Below the pieces are notes generated by a model. That model made no database searches and had not been told where the DNA came from. It saw only the letters and a program-made list of their open reading frames with translations. Made by a program: the position numbers and the translations under genes. A stretch of 64,000 bases of DNA from Janthinobacterium lividum (lineage in GTDB: Bacteria; Pseudomonadota; Gammaproteobacteria; Burkholderiales; Burkholderiaceae_D), in NCBI RefSeq assembly GCF_034424625.1, contig NZ_CP139976.1:2976001-3040000 (forward strand), written 5' to 3'. Shown here piece after piece: positions 19,150 through 27,732 of the stretch. Position 1 is the first letter of the stretch. Each line of letters starts with the position of its first letter.

Positions 19150-19635
19150 ATGGTTATTCATAAATCACGACCATTGCTATCAGGCCGGCGGAGTGCCATC
19201 GGCTTGATAGGTTTGGGTTTGATGATGCCGCTTGCGGCTTGTGGACAAGGAAAGAAAAAAATGCAAAAAGAAACAGCGCTGCATGTAGAAGTGTTCTCTT
19301 ATATTGATCGAATCATTATTGATATTTCTTTTAACGGCACCGGCTTGGGCGTGATGAATAGGTACGGGCGCACGGGCACTATTACCGATGTTTACATTCC
19401 GTTTGGAATTCAAACATTGCGATGGAGATTGGATGGGCCAGAGGGTACACCGCGCAATGGCGAGGTGGTGACCCCAAAGAACCAACTCGTCATTTCGCCG
19501 GAGCAGATATCCCCGGGAACGCGTTATCTCGGTATACATCTTTATCCCGATGATACGGTCGAGTTCACCTTTGCGGACTCCATACCAGAACAAACAGCCA
19601 GAGGTCAAAAAATTCTTGCTAACAGGAAGAAATAA
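19150..19635 (+). CDS. Lipoprotein, likely immunity protein for the DUF2235 lipase (copy 2)
   Basis: 161-residue lipoprotein, signal peptide ending LAAC. The ATG at 19150 is preferred to that at 19129 because it aligns the N-terminus exactly with copy 1 (both have SGRR at residues 11-14). The body shares FNGTGLGVMNRYG, TITDVYIPFGIQ and HLYPDDT with copy 1. It ends one base before the DUF2235 lipase, the expected place for its immunity gene. The base composition is more AT-rich than the core genes, pointing to acquisition. Function inferred from location and lipidation. Confidence 0.72.
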   Translation: MVIHKSRPLLSGRRSAIGLIGLGLMMPLAACGQGKKKMQKETALHVEVFSYIDRIIIDISFNGTGLGVMNRYGRTGTITDVYIPFGIQTLRWRLDGPEGTPRNGEVVTPKNQLVISPEQISPGTRYLGIHLYPDDTVEFTFADSIPEQTARGQKILANRKK

Positions 19636-19636
19636 T

Positions 19637-21751
19637 ATGGCCGAAGGAGATAAATTGCTTGCGGCGCGGGCATGCAACCGTGATGTTGCCGGCGTAGAAC
19701 CCAGTGCGAAACAGAATTGCGCGGATACTGTAAATATCAGTATCTACTTTGATGGAACTGGAAATAATAGAGACGCGGATAAAGACCTCCGGCGTTGGTC
19801 GAATCCGGCGCGGCTGTGGCAGTCGGCTCAATTTCTTCTGGGGGGTAATTTTCCAAATTACGCTATTTATATCGCTGGGGTCGGGACGCGTTTTAATGGT
19901 ACAGCGACAGACTGGATGGACGAGAAGCTGAGGAGGGTGGAAGATTCGGAAGCCGCCGGACGTGGGCTTGGTGCTGGCGGAACACGCCGAACCGAGTTTG
20001 GGCAAACTAACGTTGATGAAGGTTTGCGTGTCGTCCTTATGCAAAATGCTGCCAAGCTGAACATCCCATTAAAGGCCTATAGAGAAAAGGGGAAGCCAGC
20101 CAATATCAATGGTCTCGCTGCCGCGATCGAGGCACATGGCCTGATTACTATCATTAATCTTTCTATCTTTGGCTTTTCACGCGGCGCAGCATTGGCCAGG
20201 GCTTTCAGCAACGACATGCTGAAAGCATGCACCACTGGAAAAGATGGCTTGCTGCGTTACAAGGGAGTACCCATACGCTTCAACTTTATGGGATTGTTCG
20301 ATACGGTTGCCTCGTTTGGCTTGCCAGCGCTGAACGTCGATACGCCCTTTAATGAAAAGAATCTGGTAGTACCGCATGCGGTCGAGCGTTGCGTGCACTA
20401 TGTAGCGGCGCATGAGTTGCGTTTTTCGTTTCCAGTCGATCTGATCCGGAAGAATGGGGCGCTCAAGTCTGGTTGGACTGAAACAGTGTATCCGGGAGCC
20501 CATTCCGATGTTGGGGGAGGGTACGAACCGAAAAACCAGAATATTTTGAATAGCTATGCGCGTATTCCGATGCGCGACATGATGCGCGAGGCAGTAAAGA
20601 GCGGTGTACGGTTGGTCGATTATGACGATATCCATAAGTCTAGTAAGGTAATTTTTGAAGAACGTTTTGAGTTTAAGCCTGAAGTCGAAGCGTCTTACAA
20701 GCAATACATGGCAGCAATTGGTGCGCCCGCCACCGTGGAGCAAGCTGTTACGGCCCACATGAAAGCCCTGTATTCCACATGGGGCACGATGACCAAGCGA
20801 AAAATCAAGACGCCGGACCTGATTGAAGCCGAGAGCGCAGGTGGCAGCAAAAAAGGTCATCCCGGCATTGCGCGTGAAGCTGAATTGTTGCTGGATGCCG
20901 CCAAAGCAAAAGAATTTGCCGTGTCGCATATTCTGCCCACGGTATCGGCAGCAACGCTGCAGGTCATCGGCATGAAGTACAGCATGATCGTACGCCCGGA
21001 AAAGTGGCGGCTCGATGCCTGGCAAGCGACGGCATCCGATCCCGTACTCAATTTCATCAAATCCGCAGTGCATGATTCCAAGGCCGGCTTCATGGGCGGC
21101 GTGGAGCCGTTCAGTTATTTCCGTCCGCGCGGCATGACAGAATCGTCGCGCAATGTGCTGGCGCAAGGCTTGGACTGGCTGGACGATACCGTCACTGCCA
21201 TCAAGAAGGGCGTGATCAAGGTGTATCACCGGACCGAGGGCGTGGTGGTGGAAACCTGGGAAGGCGGCAAGCGGGTGGCCACGCATACGTACAAGGTGGG
21301 TGAAAAATTTGTCGTCGATACCGTGCGTGCTGGCGTCACCTATACGGTAGAGGTGTATCAGAGCGGCAAGCAGGTCGTCATCGCTGCCGTGAAGCGCGGC
21401 CAGCAGATGGTCATTACCTCGGTCAACGTCGTCAAGAAAGAAATCACCGATGCCGCGACGGCCGTGCAGAAAAAGGCCGGTGAGGTGGTGGACGCAACCC
21501 AGGAGCTGGCGGCGGAGGCCGGGCGCAAGGTGCAAAGCGGCGTCAACCAGGCCAAGGACATGGCCACCGAAGCCGGGCGCAAGGTGCAGAGTGGCGCCAG
21601 CCAGGCCCGGGACATGGCCACTGAGGCCGCACGCAAGGTGCAGGGCGGCGCCAGCAAGGCGGCCAAGGCGATCAGCGACGGCGTCGATACGCAGGTAAAA
21701 GCGATTGAAGATGGCTGGAGTGCCTTCCGGCGCAATCAGCTGGGATTCTGA
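19637..21751 (+). CDS. DUF2235 phospholipase effector, Tle1 type (cassette 1)
   Basis: Predicted antibacterial lipase delivered by the cassette 1 VgrG. The ATG at 19637 follows AGGAAGA and gives 704 residues. The alpha/beta-hydrolase part has INISIYFDGTGNN-like start, the nucleophile motif GFSRG (Ser181), GLFDTVAS (Asp222) and PGAHSDVGGGY (His289), matching the Ser-Asp-His triad of the Tle1 family (known phospholipases A1/A2). Beyond about residue 470 comes a segment VHDSKAGF also found in the second lipase, then a region of valine-rich strands and an amphipathic repeat at the C-terminus. The PAAR gene starts one base after its stop, suggesting joint loading. Confidence 0.88.
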   Translation: MAEGDKLLAARACNRDVAGVEPSAKQNCADTVNISIYFDGTGNNRDADKDLRRWSNPARLWQSAQFLLGGNFPNYAIYIAGVGTRFNGTATDWMDEKLRRVEDSEAAGRGLGAGGTRRTEFGQTNVDEGLRVVLMQNAAKLNIPLKAYREKGKPANINGLAAAIEAHGLITIINLSIFGFSRGAALARAFSNDMLKACTTGKDGLLRYKGVPIRFNFMGLFDTVASFGLPALNVDTPFNEKNLVVPHAVERCVHYVAAHELRFSFPVDLIRKNGALKSGWTETVYPGAHSDVGGGYEPKNQNILNSYARIPMRDMMREAVKSGVRLVDYDDIHKSSKVIFEERFEFKPEVEASYKQYMAAIGAPATVEQAVTAHMKALYSTWGTMTKRKIKTPDLIEAESAGGSKKGHPGIAREAELLLDAAKAKEFAVSHILPTVSAATLQVIGMKYSMIVRPEKWRLDAWQATASDPVLNFIKSAVHDSKAGFMGGVEPFSYFRPRGMTESSRNVLAQGLDWLDDTVTAIKKGVIKVYHRTEGVVVETWEGGKRVATHTYKVGEKFVVDTVRAGVTYTVEVYQSGKQVVIAAVKRGQQMVITSVNVVKKEITDAATAVQKKAGEVVDATQELAAEAGRKVQSGVNQAKDMATEAGRKVQSGASQARDMATEAARKVQGGASKAAKAISDGVDTQVKAIEDGWSAFRRNQLGF
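21515..21676 (+). repeat. Three tandem 54-bp units in the lipase C-terminus
   Basis: Units 21515-21568, 21569-21622 and 21623-21676 each encode an 18-residue pattern A(G/A)RKVQ(S/G)G..., rich in Ala, Lys and Gln and probably helical, similar in style to LEA-type 11/18-residue helices. The third unit is diverged. The repeat ends about 75 bases before the stop. Confidence 0.75.
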
Positions 21752-21752
21752 C

Positions 21753-22019
21753 ATGGCGCTCGCAATCATCCGGCTCGGCGACAAGACGACCCACGGCGGC
21801 GTCGTGGCAAACGCCTCTCCCGTGCATACGATCCGCGGCATCGGCATCGCCAGGGTGGGCGACATGGTCGCGTGTCCATTGCCGGGCCATGGCAGCAATC
21901 CGATCATCGAGGGCAGTACCGTATTCAGTATCGGCGGACGCAAGGTGGCGCTGCATGGGCATAAAAGCGCTTGCGGCTGCGCGCTGATCGCCAGCCTGCC
22001 CGTGGCCACGATAGGGTAG
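21753..22019 (+). CDS. PAAR-repeat spike tip protein (1)
   Basis: 88-residue PAAR protein that caps the VgrG spike. Start at the ATG 21753, one base after the lipase stop; the longer reading would run into the lipase gene. PAAR hallmarks are the IRLGDKTTHGG beginning, GIGIARVGDMVACP, and a second HGHKSACGC element, with the His/Cys residues that bind the tip zinc. No toxin extension. Followed 7 bases later by a two-TM thiolase-like protein, the same pairing as at 38753-37273. Confidence 0.93.
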   Translation: MALAIIRLGDKTTHGGVVANASPVHTIRGIGIARVGDMVACPLPGHGSNPIIEGSTVFSIGGRKVALHGHKSACGCALIASLPVATIG

Positions 22020-22026
22020 GAGGAGC

Positions 22027-23373
22027 ATGAGCGATATTTTCTTGCCGCAAGCACCGCCCGTACACCGTCCGCGCCGCCGGCTGGTGTTCAGGATAATCTT
22101 GTGGATACTTGTGCTGGCAATTGTCGGCATTGCCTGGATTGCTCTGCTGGCAAGCGTGGCGCCATCGCGCCTGGATTTGTCAGGTGGGCGCGCAATACTG
22201 ATGCTCTGCGCACCGCCCGTGCTGCTGGCCTTTCTGGGCTGGACAGGCCTGCAATTTCTTGCAACCCCAGGACCCGTGCCGTCTTTGCCTGCCAGCACGG
22301 CGATCCCGGCGCCGGCGCAGGAGCTGCCGCAGGAACCGCCGGCGCCGCCGATTCCCCTGGTGCGCCTGCATATCGGTGCCTGGAGCGCGCTGACGCCCCA
22401 TGGTGCCGTGACCGAAACGGCCGAAGGCAGCAAGGCGCGCAAGCAAGTCTTCAAACCTGACAAGGCCATCCTGCACCCGTCCGGCTACCCGGCCCATGCC
22501 GGTATCGTCGATCCTCTCGACCTCGGTGCGATGGGGCATGCCGCCGGCACGCGTCTGCGCCTCCCGCGCGTGATGACCCTGCTCGCCGCCATCCTTGACG
22601 ACCTGCATGCGCAGCAGGGCAGCCTGGTTCGCCGCATCGATGGCCCGGTGAGCGTGTATTGGCTGGCGCCCGATGCGATATCCGGCGGCGCGGCGCAGGG
22701 CGCAGTCTTTGCACGGGCATGGCAGCATTCGGCCTGGCGTGACATGCCCTATGTCTTGCAGCCGATGGCGGCCGGCGAAGCCCGTCTTTTCACGGTACTG
22801 TCGGCCCTGCAGCACGGCATTCGCCAGCCTGCCGTTTGCGCCATCATCGTCGGCGCCGACAGCTTGCTGGACCCCGAGGAACTGGCGCCTGCCTTGGCGC
22901 TGGGACAGGTGTTTGCCGCCAGTGCGCCGCAGGGCTTCATTCCTGCCGAAGGCGCGGGCGGCATCGTGCTGTGGAACCCGGACAGGGCGCCGGAGCAGGG
23001 TTGGGCGCATGCCGCAATACTGGGACCGGTCAGCACCGTGCAGGGTGCCGCGACGCACGCCGCCGTGCATGGCGTGATGTCCGCCGCGCTCATGGCGTCG
23101 GGCATGGACGCCGCCGATATCGCCCATGTTGTCAGCGATGCCGATCACCGCCCGCAAGCAAGCATGGCCGTGGTGGCCGCCATGTTGCAGCTGCTGGCCG
23201 GTCTCGACCCGCTGGAACAGCGGATGAGCCCCATGGAGTCGGCAGGCAGTTTTGGCGCTGCAACCGATCTGGTCCATCTTGCGCTGGCGGTAGAACTGGC
23301 CAGTGAAAAACCGGTGCTGGCGCTCGGCACCACAGGCGGACAGTGCGCTGGCGTCGTGGTAATGCCCGCCTGA
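22027..23373 (+). CDS. Two-TM protein with an apparently inactive thiolase/ketosynthase-like domain (A)
   Basis: 448 residues, no assigned role. Two hydrophobic segments (about residues 20-45 and 58-78), a Pro/Ala linker, then a large soluble domain. Within it, GFIPAEGAGGIVLW (near residue 312) matches the ketosynthase motif G.xxGEGAG.LvL, and SDADHRPQ followed by MESAGSFGAATDLVHLALA corresponds in order to the HGTGT and GHxxGAAG regions, but the catalytic Cys and first catalytic His are not recognisable. So the fold is likely thiolase-like and non-catalytic. The gene starts 7 bases after a PAAR gene. Its paralogue lies at 37273-38721, also directly after a PAAR gene. Fold is inferred from motif order; function unknown. 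Confidence 0.72.
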   Translation: MSDIFLPQAPPVHRPRRRLVFRIILWILVLAIVGIAWIALLASVAPSRLDLSGGRAILMLCAPPVLLAFLGWTGLQFLATPGPVPSLPASTAIPAPAQELPQEPPAPPIPLVRLHIGAWSALTPHGAVTETAEGSKARKQVFKPDKAILHPSGYPAHAGIVDPLDLGAMGHAAGTRLRLPRVMTLLAAILDDLHAQQGSLVRRIDGPVSVYWLAPDAISGGAAQGAVFARAWQHSAWRDMPYVLQPMAAGEARLFTVLSALQHGIRQPAVCAIIVGADSLLDPEELAPALALGQVFAASAPQGFIPAEGAGGIVLWNPDRAPEQGWAHAAILGPVSTVQGAATHAAVHGVMSAALMASGMDAADIAHVVSDADHRPQASMAVVAAMLQLLAGLDPLEQRMSPMESAGSFGAATDLVHLALAVELASEKPVLALGTTGGQCAGVVVMPA

Positions 23374-23482
23374 GCGGCAAGGGTGCACATGCAATGGTTT
23401 CAATCGCGCTCCTGCGATATACATTCCTCGCTACAATAATTGCAAAATATGCAAATCGTGGTAAACGACTGACGGGAATCGC

Positions 23483-26284
23483 ATGTCATCCACCTCGACC
23501 GACAAGATTGCTGACGCACTGGCCGCTTTCACGAGCGCCACGCGGCTGTACGAATTGATCATCGGCGAGGACGCGAACGGCAGCTTGCTGGTCGAAGCCT
23601 TTGCCGCCGACGAACGGCTGCAGGAGGTCGGCGCGCGCGACGTCATCGCCTTGTCCACCAGCGCCCATGTTGCGCTGGCGTCCCTGCTGGGCCAGCCGGC
23701 CAGCCTGCATATCAGCCTGGCGGACGGCACGCGCACGCAGTTTTCCGGCTATGTCAGCGAAGCGGCCATGCTAGGCAGCAATGGCGGCCTGGCGCGCTAC
23801 CGGCTGCGCATCACGCCTTGGTTGTGGCTGCTGACGCAAGTGCGTAACAGCCGCGTCTGGCAAGATCGGAGCGTGACGGCCATCATCGACGAGGTATTGC
23901 AGGCGTATGCGCCGTATGCGCTGTGGCGCTGGAGCGACGAGGTCGCATCTTTCATGCAGGACGCGGGCGAACGCAGCTATTGTTGCCAGTACCGCGAATC
24001 GGATTTCGATTTCGTGCGCCGCCTGCTGACGGAAGAGGGCATCGCCTGGCGCTTCGAGGCGCACACTCTGGTCCTGTTCGCCGACAGCAGCCAGGCTTGC
24101 GCCACGCCCGAGGACGCCAGCAGCGCACAGGCGGGCGGGCTGCGCTTTCATGGCGCGCGCGTCGGCGAGCCGGGCGACAGCGTGCAAGCCTTGAGCGCGC
24201 GGCGCAGCCTGCAGGTGGGCCTGAGCAGCGTGCTCAGCTATGACTACAAGGCGAAAAAGGCCGTGGCCGCCAGCGTGCCGGCCAACATCGCGCTTGGCGG
24301 CAAGAACGCGCCGGTGCTGGAAAGCTACGACACACCGGGCCAGTACTGGTACGCCAGCGCCGCCCAGGCGCAGCGCTACGCGCAGTTGCAGATGCAGGCC
24401 CATGAAGCGCGCGCCCAGCTGTGGCAGGCCCGTTCGACCGTGCGCACCCTGCGCGCCGGCACGCGCTTTACCCTGACGCAGGGACCGTTACCGCAGGCCG
24501 ATGGTGCCGCGTCCGAATATGTCGTGCTGCGCGTGGCCAGCATCGGCGTCAACAACCTGCCGGCGCCGGCCCTGGAGGGATTGGCGGAACTGTTCGGCCC
24601 GATACCGGAATTGCTGGAAGAAACCGTGGCGGAGTGGGGCGCAGGATTTCCCGATGTCGCCGCCGCGATCGCCCAGGCGCAAACCAGCGGTTACGCCAAC
24701 TGCATCGAGATGATCACCGCAAGCACCCCGTGGCGTCCGGTGCATGACAGCAACGATGCGCGCCAGCACGCCACGCCGACCGCCCTGGGCAGCCAGAGCG
24801 CCATCGTCATCGGCGCCGATGGCAATGACGTGGCCAGCGGCGCCGATGAAATTTATTGCGACAGGCTGGGCCGGGTGCGCATCCGCTTCCACTGGCAACA
24901 GGAGACTGGCGCGACTTGCTGGGTGCGCGTGGCGCAGCGCGCGGCCGGCGGCGGCATGGGCAGCCAGTTCCTGCCGCGCATCGGCCAGGAAGTGCTGGTG
25001 CAATTCCTGGAAAACGATATCGACCGGCCCGTCATCATCGGCGCGCTGTACAACGGGCAGGGCGAGGGCGGCACCGTAGCCACGCCGGGCGGTATTGCGC
25101 GCGATCAAAACGACGCTGGTGTTTTCCATCCGGCCCACGATCACGCCGTAGCGGGGCAGGGTAATCTGGCGGGCGGCAACAGTCCCTTGTGGCATGGCGC
25201 CGCAGGCGCCAGCGCGGCGCACCGCAATGCCAGCGCGCAATGGGGAGTTCGCAGCAAGGAGTTCGGCAAGGCGGGCGGCATGGCCGGTTACAACCAGCTG
25301 CTGTTCGACGACACCGACAGCCAGGGCCGGGTACAGTTGAAAAGCAGCCATGCGGCCAGCGAGCTGAGCCTGGGCCATCTGATCCACGGCGCCGACAATT
25401 ACCGTGGCAGCCTGCGCGGCGCCGGCGCCGAGCTGCGCACCGATGCGTATGGCGCGGTGCGCGCCAGGGCGGGCTTGCTGATCACCAGTTATGTGCTCAA
25501 GCACGAGGCCGCGCAGCGCGATCCTGCCGGCGACAATGCCGGCGGCATCGCGCTATTGAAGCAGGCAGTGATGCTGGGCGACACCTTCAGCGCTGCCGCC
25601 AAAACGCACGAAACGGTGGCCTACGCCAGCCATGTGGGCGTCACCGCACCGAATGCCAGCGAACTCGACGAGCAGGCGGCGCCCCTGAAAGCCATGCAGG
25701 CCAGCGTGGCGGGCATGCACGAACAATTGCCGCACACCAAGGACTCGCTGATCGCGATTGCCGCCAAGGCTGACCTGGGCCTGATCGCCGGGCAGGACCT
25801 GCAACTGGCCAATGGCGAGAGCGTCGTCCTGATGAGCGGGCAGGACACGCAATGGAGCAGCGGCGGCCAGTGGCGCCTGCACACGGGCCAGGCCATCGGC
25901 ATGTTGGGCGGCGCCGTCAAGGCCGGGGAGGGGGGGGCCGGGGTGCAGCTGATCGCCGCCCAAGGCATCATCGACGCGCAGGCGCAAGGCGACACCTTGC
26001 GGCTCCAGGCGCGCGACGAGGTCAACGTCATCAGCGCCAACGCGCATGTCGACTGGGCGGCGGCGAAAAGCATCCGCCTGTCGACGGCGGGCGGGGCCAA
26101 CATCACCATCGAGGGCGGGAACATCACCATCCAGTGTCCTGGCAAGATCACCGTGTTTGCAGGCAAGAAAAGCTTCATCGGGCCCACGCGCACACCGTAT
26201 GTGATGCCGCCGCTGCCATCGAGCACGTGTAAAAGCTGCATTTTGAGCGCCATGCAACAGGGCGCAGCGGGAGTGCTGCGGTGA
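23483..26284 (+). CDS. vgrG: VgrG spike protein, cassette 2
   Basis: 933-residue spike protein with gp27-like region (CCQYRESDFDFV near residue 170), gp5 OB-fold (RVRIRFHWQQETG, LPRIGQEVLVQFLENDID), and a DUF2345 needle ending ITIEGGNITIQCPGKITVF. The tail PYVMPPLPSSTCKSC repeats the Pro-rich plus CxxC motif of VgrG cassette 1. It is very similar to the VgrG at 40868 for most of its length, but the tails differ completely. A GTG-started DUF4123 adaptor overlaps its stop by 4 bases. The 109-base gap in front has no recognised promoter. Confidence 0.96.
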   Translation: MSSTSTDKIADALAAFTSATRLYELIIGEDANGSLLVEAFAADERLQEVGARDVIALSTSAHVALASLLGQPASLHISLADGTRTQFSGYVSEAAMLGSNGGLARYRLRITPWLWLLTQVRNSRVWQDRSVTAIIDEVLQAYAPYALWRWSDEVASFMQDAGERSYCCQYRESDFDFVRRLLTEEGIAWRFEAHTLVLFADSSQACATPEDASSAQAGGLRFHGARVGEPGDSVQALSARRSLQVGLSSVLSYDYKAKKAVAASVPANIALGGKNAPVLESYDTPGQYWYASAAQAQRYAQLQMQAHEARAQLWQARSTVRTLRAGTRFTLTQGPLPQADGAASEYVVLRVASIGVNNLPAPALEGLAELFGPIPELLEETVAEWGAGFPDVAAAIAQAQTSGYANCIEMITASTPWRPVHDSNDARQHATPTALGSQSAIVIGADGNDVASGADEIYCDRLGRVRIRFHWQQETGATCWVRVAQRAAGGGMGSQFLPRIGQEVLVQFLENDIDRPVIIGALYNGQGEGGTVATPGGIARDQNDAGVFHPAHDHAVAGQGNLAGGNSPLWHGAAGASAAHRNASAQWGVRSKEFGKAGGMAGYNQLLFDDTDSQGRVQLKSSHAASELSLGHLIHGADNYRGSLRGAGAELRTDAYGAVRARAGLLITSYVLKHEAAQRDPAGDNAGGIALLKQAVMLGDTFSAAAKTHETVAYASHVGVTAPNASELDEQAAPLKAMQASVAGMHEQLPHTKDSLIAIAAKADLGLIAGQDLQLANGESVVLMSGQDTQWSSGGQWRLHTGQAIGMLGGAVKAGEGGAGVQLIAAQGIIDAQAQGDTLRLQARDEVNVISANAHVDWAAAKSIRLSTAGGANITIEGGNITIQCPGKITVFAGKKSFIGPTRTPYVMPPLPSSTCKSCILSAMQQGAAGVLR

Positions 26285-27204
26285 CGCCCGACAGCGTTTC
26301 GGCATTGCACCACTGGGTCCGGGCCAGTCTTGAGCGGCAACGCCTGCCTTATCTGCTGCTCGACAGTGCGCAAGCCGAAAACAGCCACCTGGCGCTGCAG
26401 CGCTGGAAAGTGCCATATGCGTCGCTGTTCGAGGAAACCCACGAAGCGAGCCTGCCCGAGATCGCGCCCCTGCTGATACGGCTGTCCGGCCTTGCGCCGG
26501 CCATGCTGGAAAAAGTCTGCGACTGGGCCGAAAAGCTCGGTTATGGCGCGCCTTGCCTGAGCTGGATGGAAAGTCCATGGCCCTTGCCCGAACTGGCGCG
26601 GCATTTGCGCCAGTTTCACGCCGTCGGCCTGAGCGACGAGCAGCAGATGATGCTGCGCTGGTATGACACGCGCATCCTGCCCGTCTGGCTGGCCTGCCTG
26701 GAGCCGCTGCAGCGCGAGCAGTTTGTGGCGGGACTGTTGAACTTGCAGTATATCAACCGTTTTGGCGACGTTGCCGTCCTGCTGGAGGTCGATACTGCCG
26801 GTGCTGCACCGGACGCTGCGCTCATGGACTCGCCGCTCATCCACCTTGACGATGCGCAATACGGCATGCTGGTCGATGCCGGCGACGCCGATACGCTGAT
26901 CAGTCATTTGCGGCGGGTGATCACGGACGAAACCAGCGATACCCCGCCCCGGTTGCTGTACGAATTCGTCGCCCGCTACCAGCAGCGCGCACTGGCCGCC
27001 GGCATCGACGACCTGGACCGCCAGACGCAATACCTGCTGCTGGCCTTGTATACGTCCGGCGCCGGCATCGAACATCCCGATTTCATCGCCCTGATGCAAG
27101 ACCCACCCACCTCTATCGAAAGTTTTTATGAAGCCATGCAAGCCTTGTCCGACGATGTATGGGAAGCCGGCCCGCCTTTATGGGGCGTACAAGTTGAAGC
27201 TTGA
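26281..27204 (+). CDS. DUF4123 adaptor, cassette 2
   Basis: 307-residue DUF4123-like loader protein with GTG start at 26281 overlapping the vgrG stop. Residues 1-120 contain the family pattern (RLPYLLLDSAQAEN near 20 and a Cys/Trp-rich CLSWMESPWPLPEL near 97). From about residue 200 there is a helical C-terminal domain, SHLRRVITDETSDTPPR through WEAGPPLWG, which is repeated as a separate exported protein encoded immediately downstream. Expected role: bind the DUF2235 effector at 28265 and hand it to VgrG. Confidence 0.8.
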   Translation: MTPDSVSALHHWVRASLERQRLPYLLLDSAQAENSHLALQRWKVPYASLFEETHEASLPEIAPLLIRLSGLAPAMLEKVCDWAEKLGYGAPCLSWMESPWPLPELARHLRQFHAVGLSDEQQMMLRWYDTRILPVWLACLEPLQREQFVAGLLNLQYINRFGDVAVLLEVDTAGAAPDAALMDSPLIHLDDAQYGMLVDAGDADTLISHLRRVITDETSDTPPRLLYEFVARYQQRALAAGIDDLDRQTQYLLLALYTSGAGIEHPDFIALMQDPPTSIESFYEAMQALSDDVWEAGPPLWGVQVEA

Positions 27205-27645
27205 CCGGCTGCCGGCGCTGGCACTGTGCCTGAGTTTGGTCTTGGCATTTGCCAGCAGCAACATCGCGGCGCAGACAACGGTAAAAGTCGCGCCGCAAGC
27301 GTCAAGCGCGGTGAAGCATGGCAAACTGAAACCGGCCGACACCGCCAACCTGGTCAGCCATTTGCGGCGCGTGATCACCGATGAAACCAATGACACGCCG
27401 CCGCGCGTGCTGAACGCCTTTGTCGCGAAATACCAGCAGAGGGCGCTCGATGCCGGGATCGATGACCTCGACCGGCAAACGCAGTACGTCTTGCTGGCGC
27501 TATATACCTCCGGCAAGGCCATGGAACAGCCCTTGTTTATTGCATTCATGAAAAACCCACCCGCATCGCTCGATGCTTTTTACGACGCGCTGCAAGCCTT
27601 GCCGAAAACCGTTTGGGAAGCGGGGCCACCGTTGTGGGAGTCGTA
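26881..27645 (+). repeat. Tandem duplication of the adaptor 3' end
   Basis: About 300 bases encoding the adaptor C-terminal domain (26881-27184) recur at about 27336-27645. Over the best-conserved stretch 46 of 53 residues are identical, and differences are mostly silent or conservative at DNA level, so both copies have been kept under coding constraint. The second copy acquired a signal peptide in front. Confidence 0.85.
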
Positions 27646-27661
27646 TGAGCCAAAGGGATAA
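27194..27661 (+). CDS. Exported stand-alone copy of the DUF4123 adaptor C-terminal domain
   Basis: About 155 residues if the TTG at 27194 is used; an ATG at 27155 in the same frame would add 13 residues. I prefer TTG because it leaves a compact signal peptide (MKLDRLPALALCLSLVLAF, then AAQ) with GGGG 8 bases upstream. The frame overlaps the adaptor tail. The mature protein, after a linker with KHGKLKPADT, is a copy of adaptor residues about 200-300. No enzymatic motif. Being periplasmic it could act as an immunity-like sequestering protein or an assembly factor; there is no sequence basis to choose. It lies between the adaptor and a DUF3304 lipoprotein. Confidence 0.78.
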   Translation: MKLDRLPALALCLSLVLAFASSNIAAQTTVKVAPQASSAVKHGKLKPADTANLVSHLRRVITDETNDTPPRVLNAFVAKYQQRALDAGIDDLDRQTQYVLLALYTSGKAMEQPLFIAFMKNPPASLDAFYDALQALPKTVWEAGPPLWESYEPKG

Positions 27662-27732
27662 TGATTCTTGAAATTGATTTCATGTAATTTGAATCACAAG
27701 ATTTATTTGGCCGGCGAATTTCAGGAGATCAC

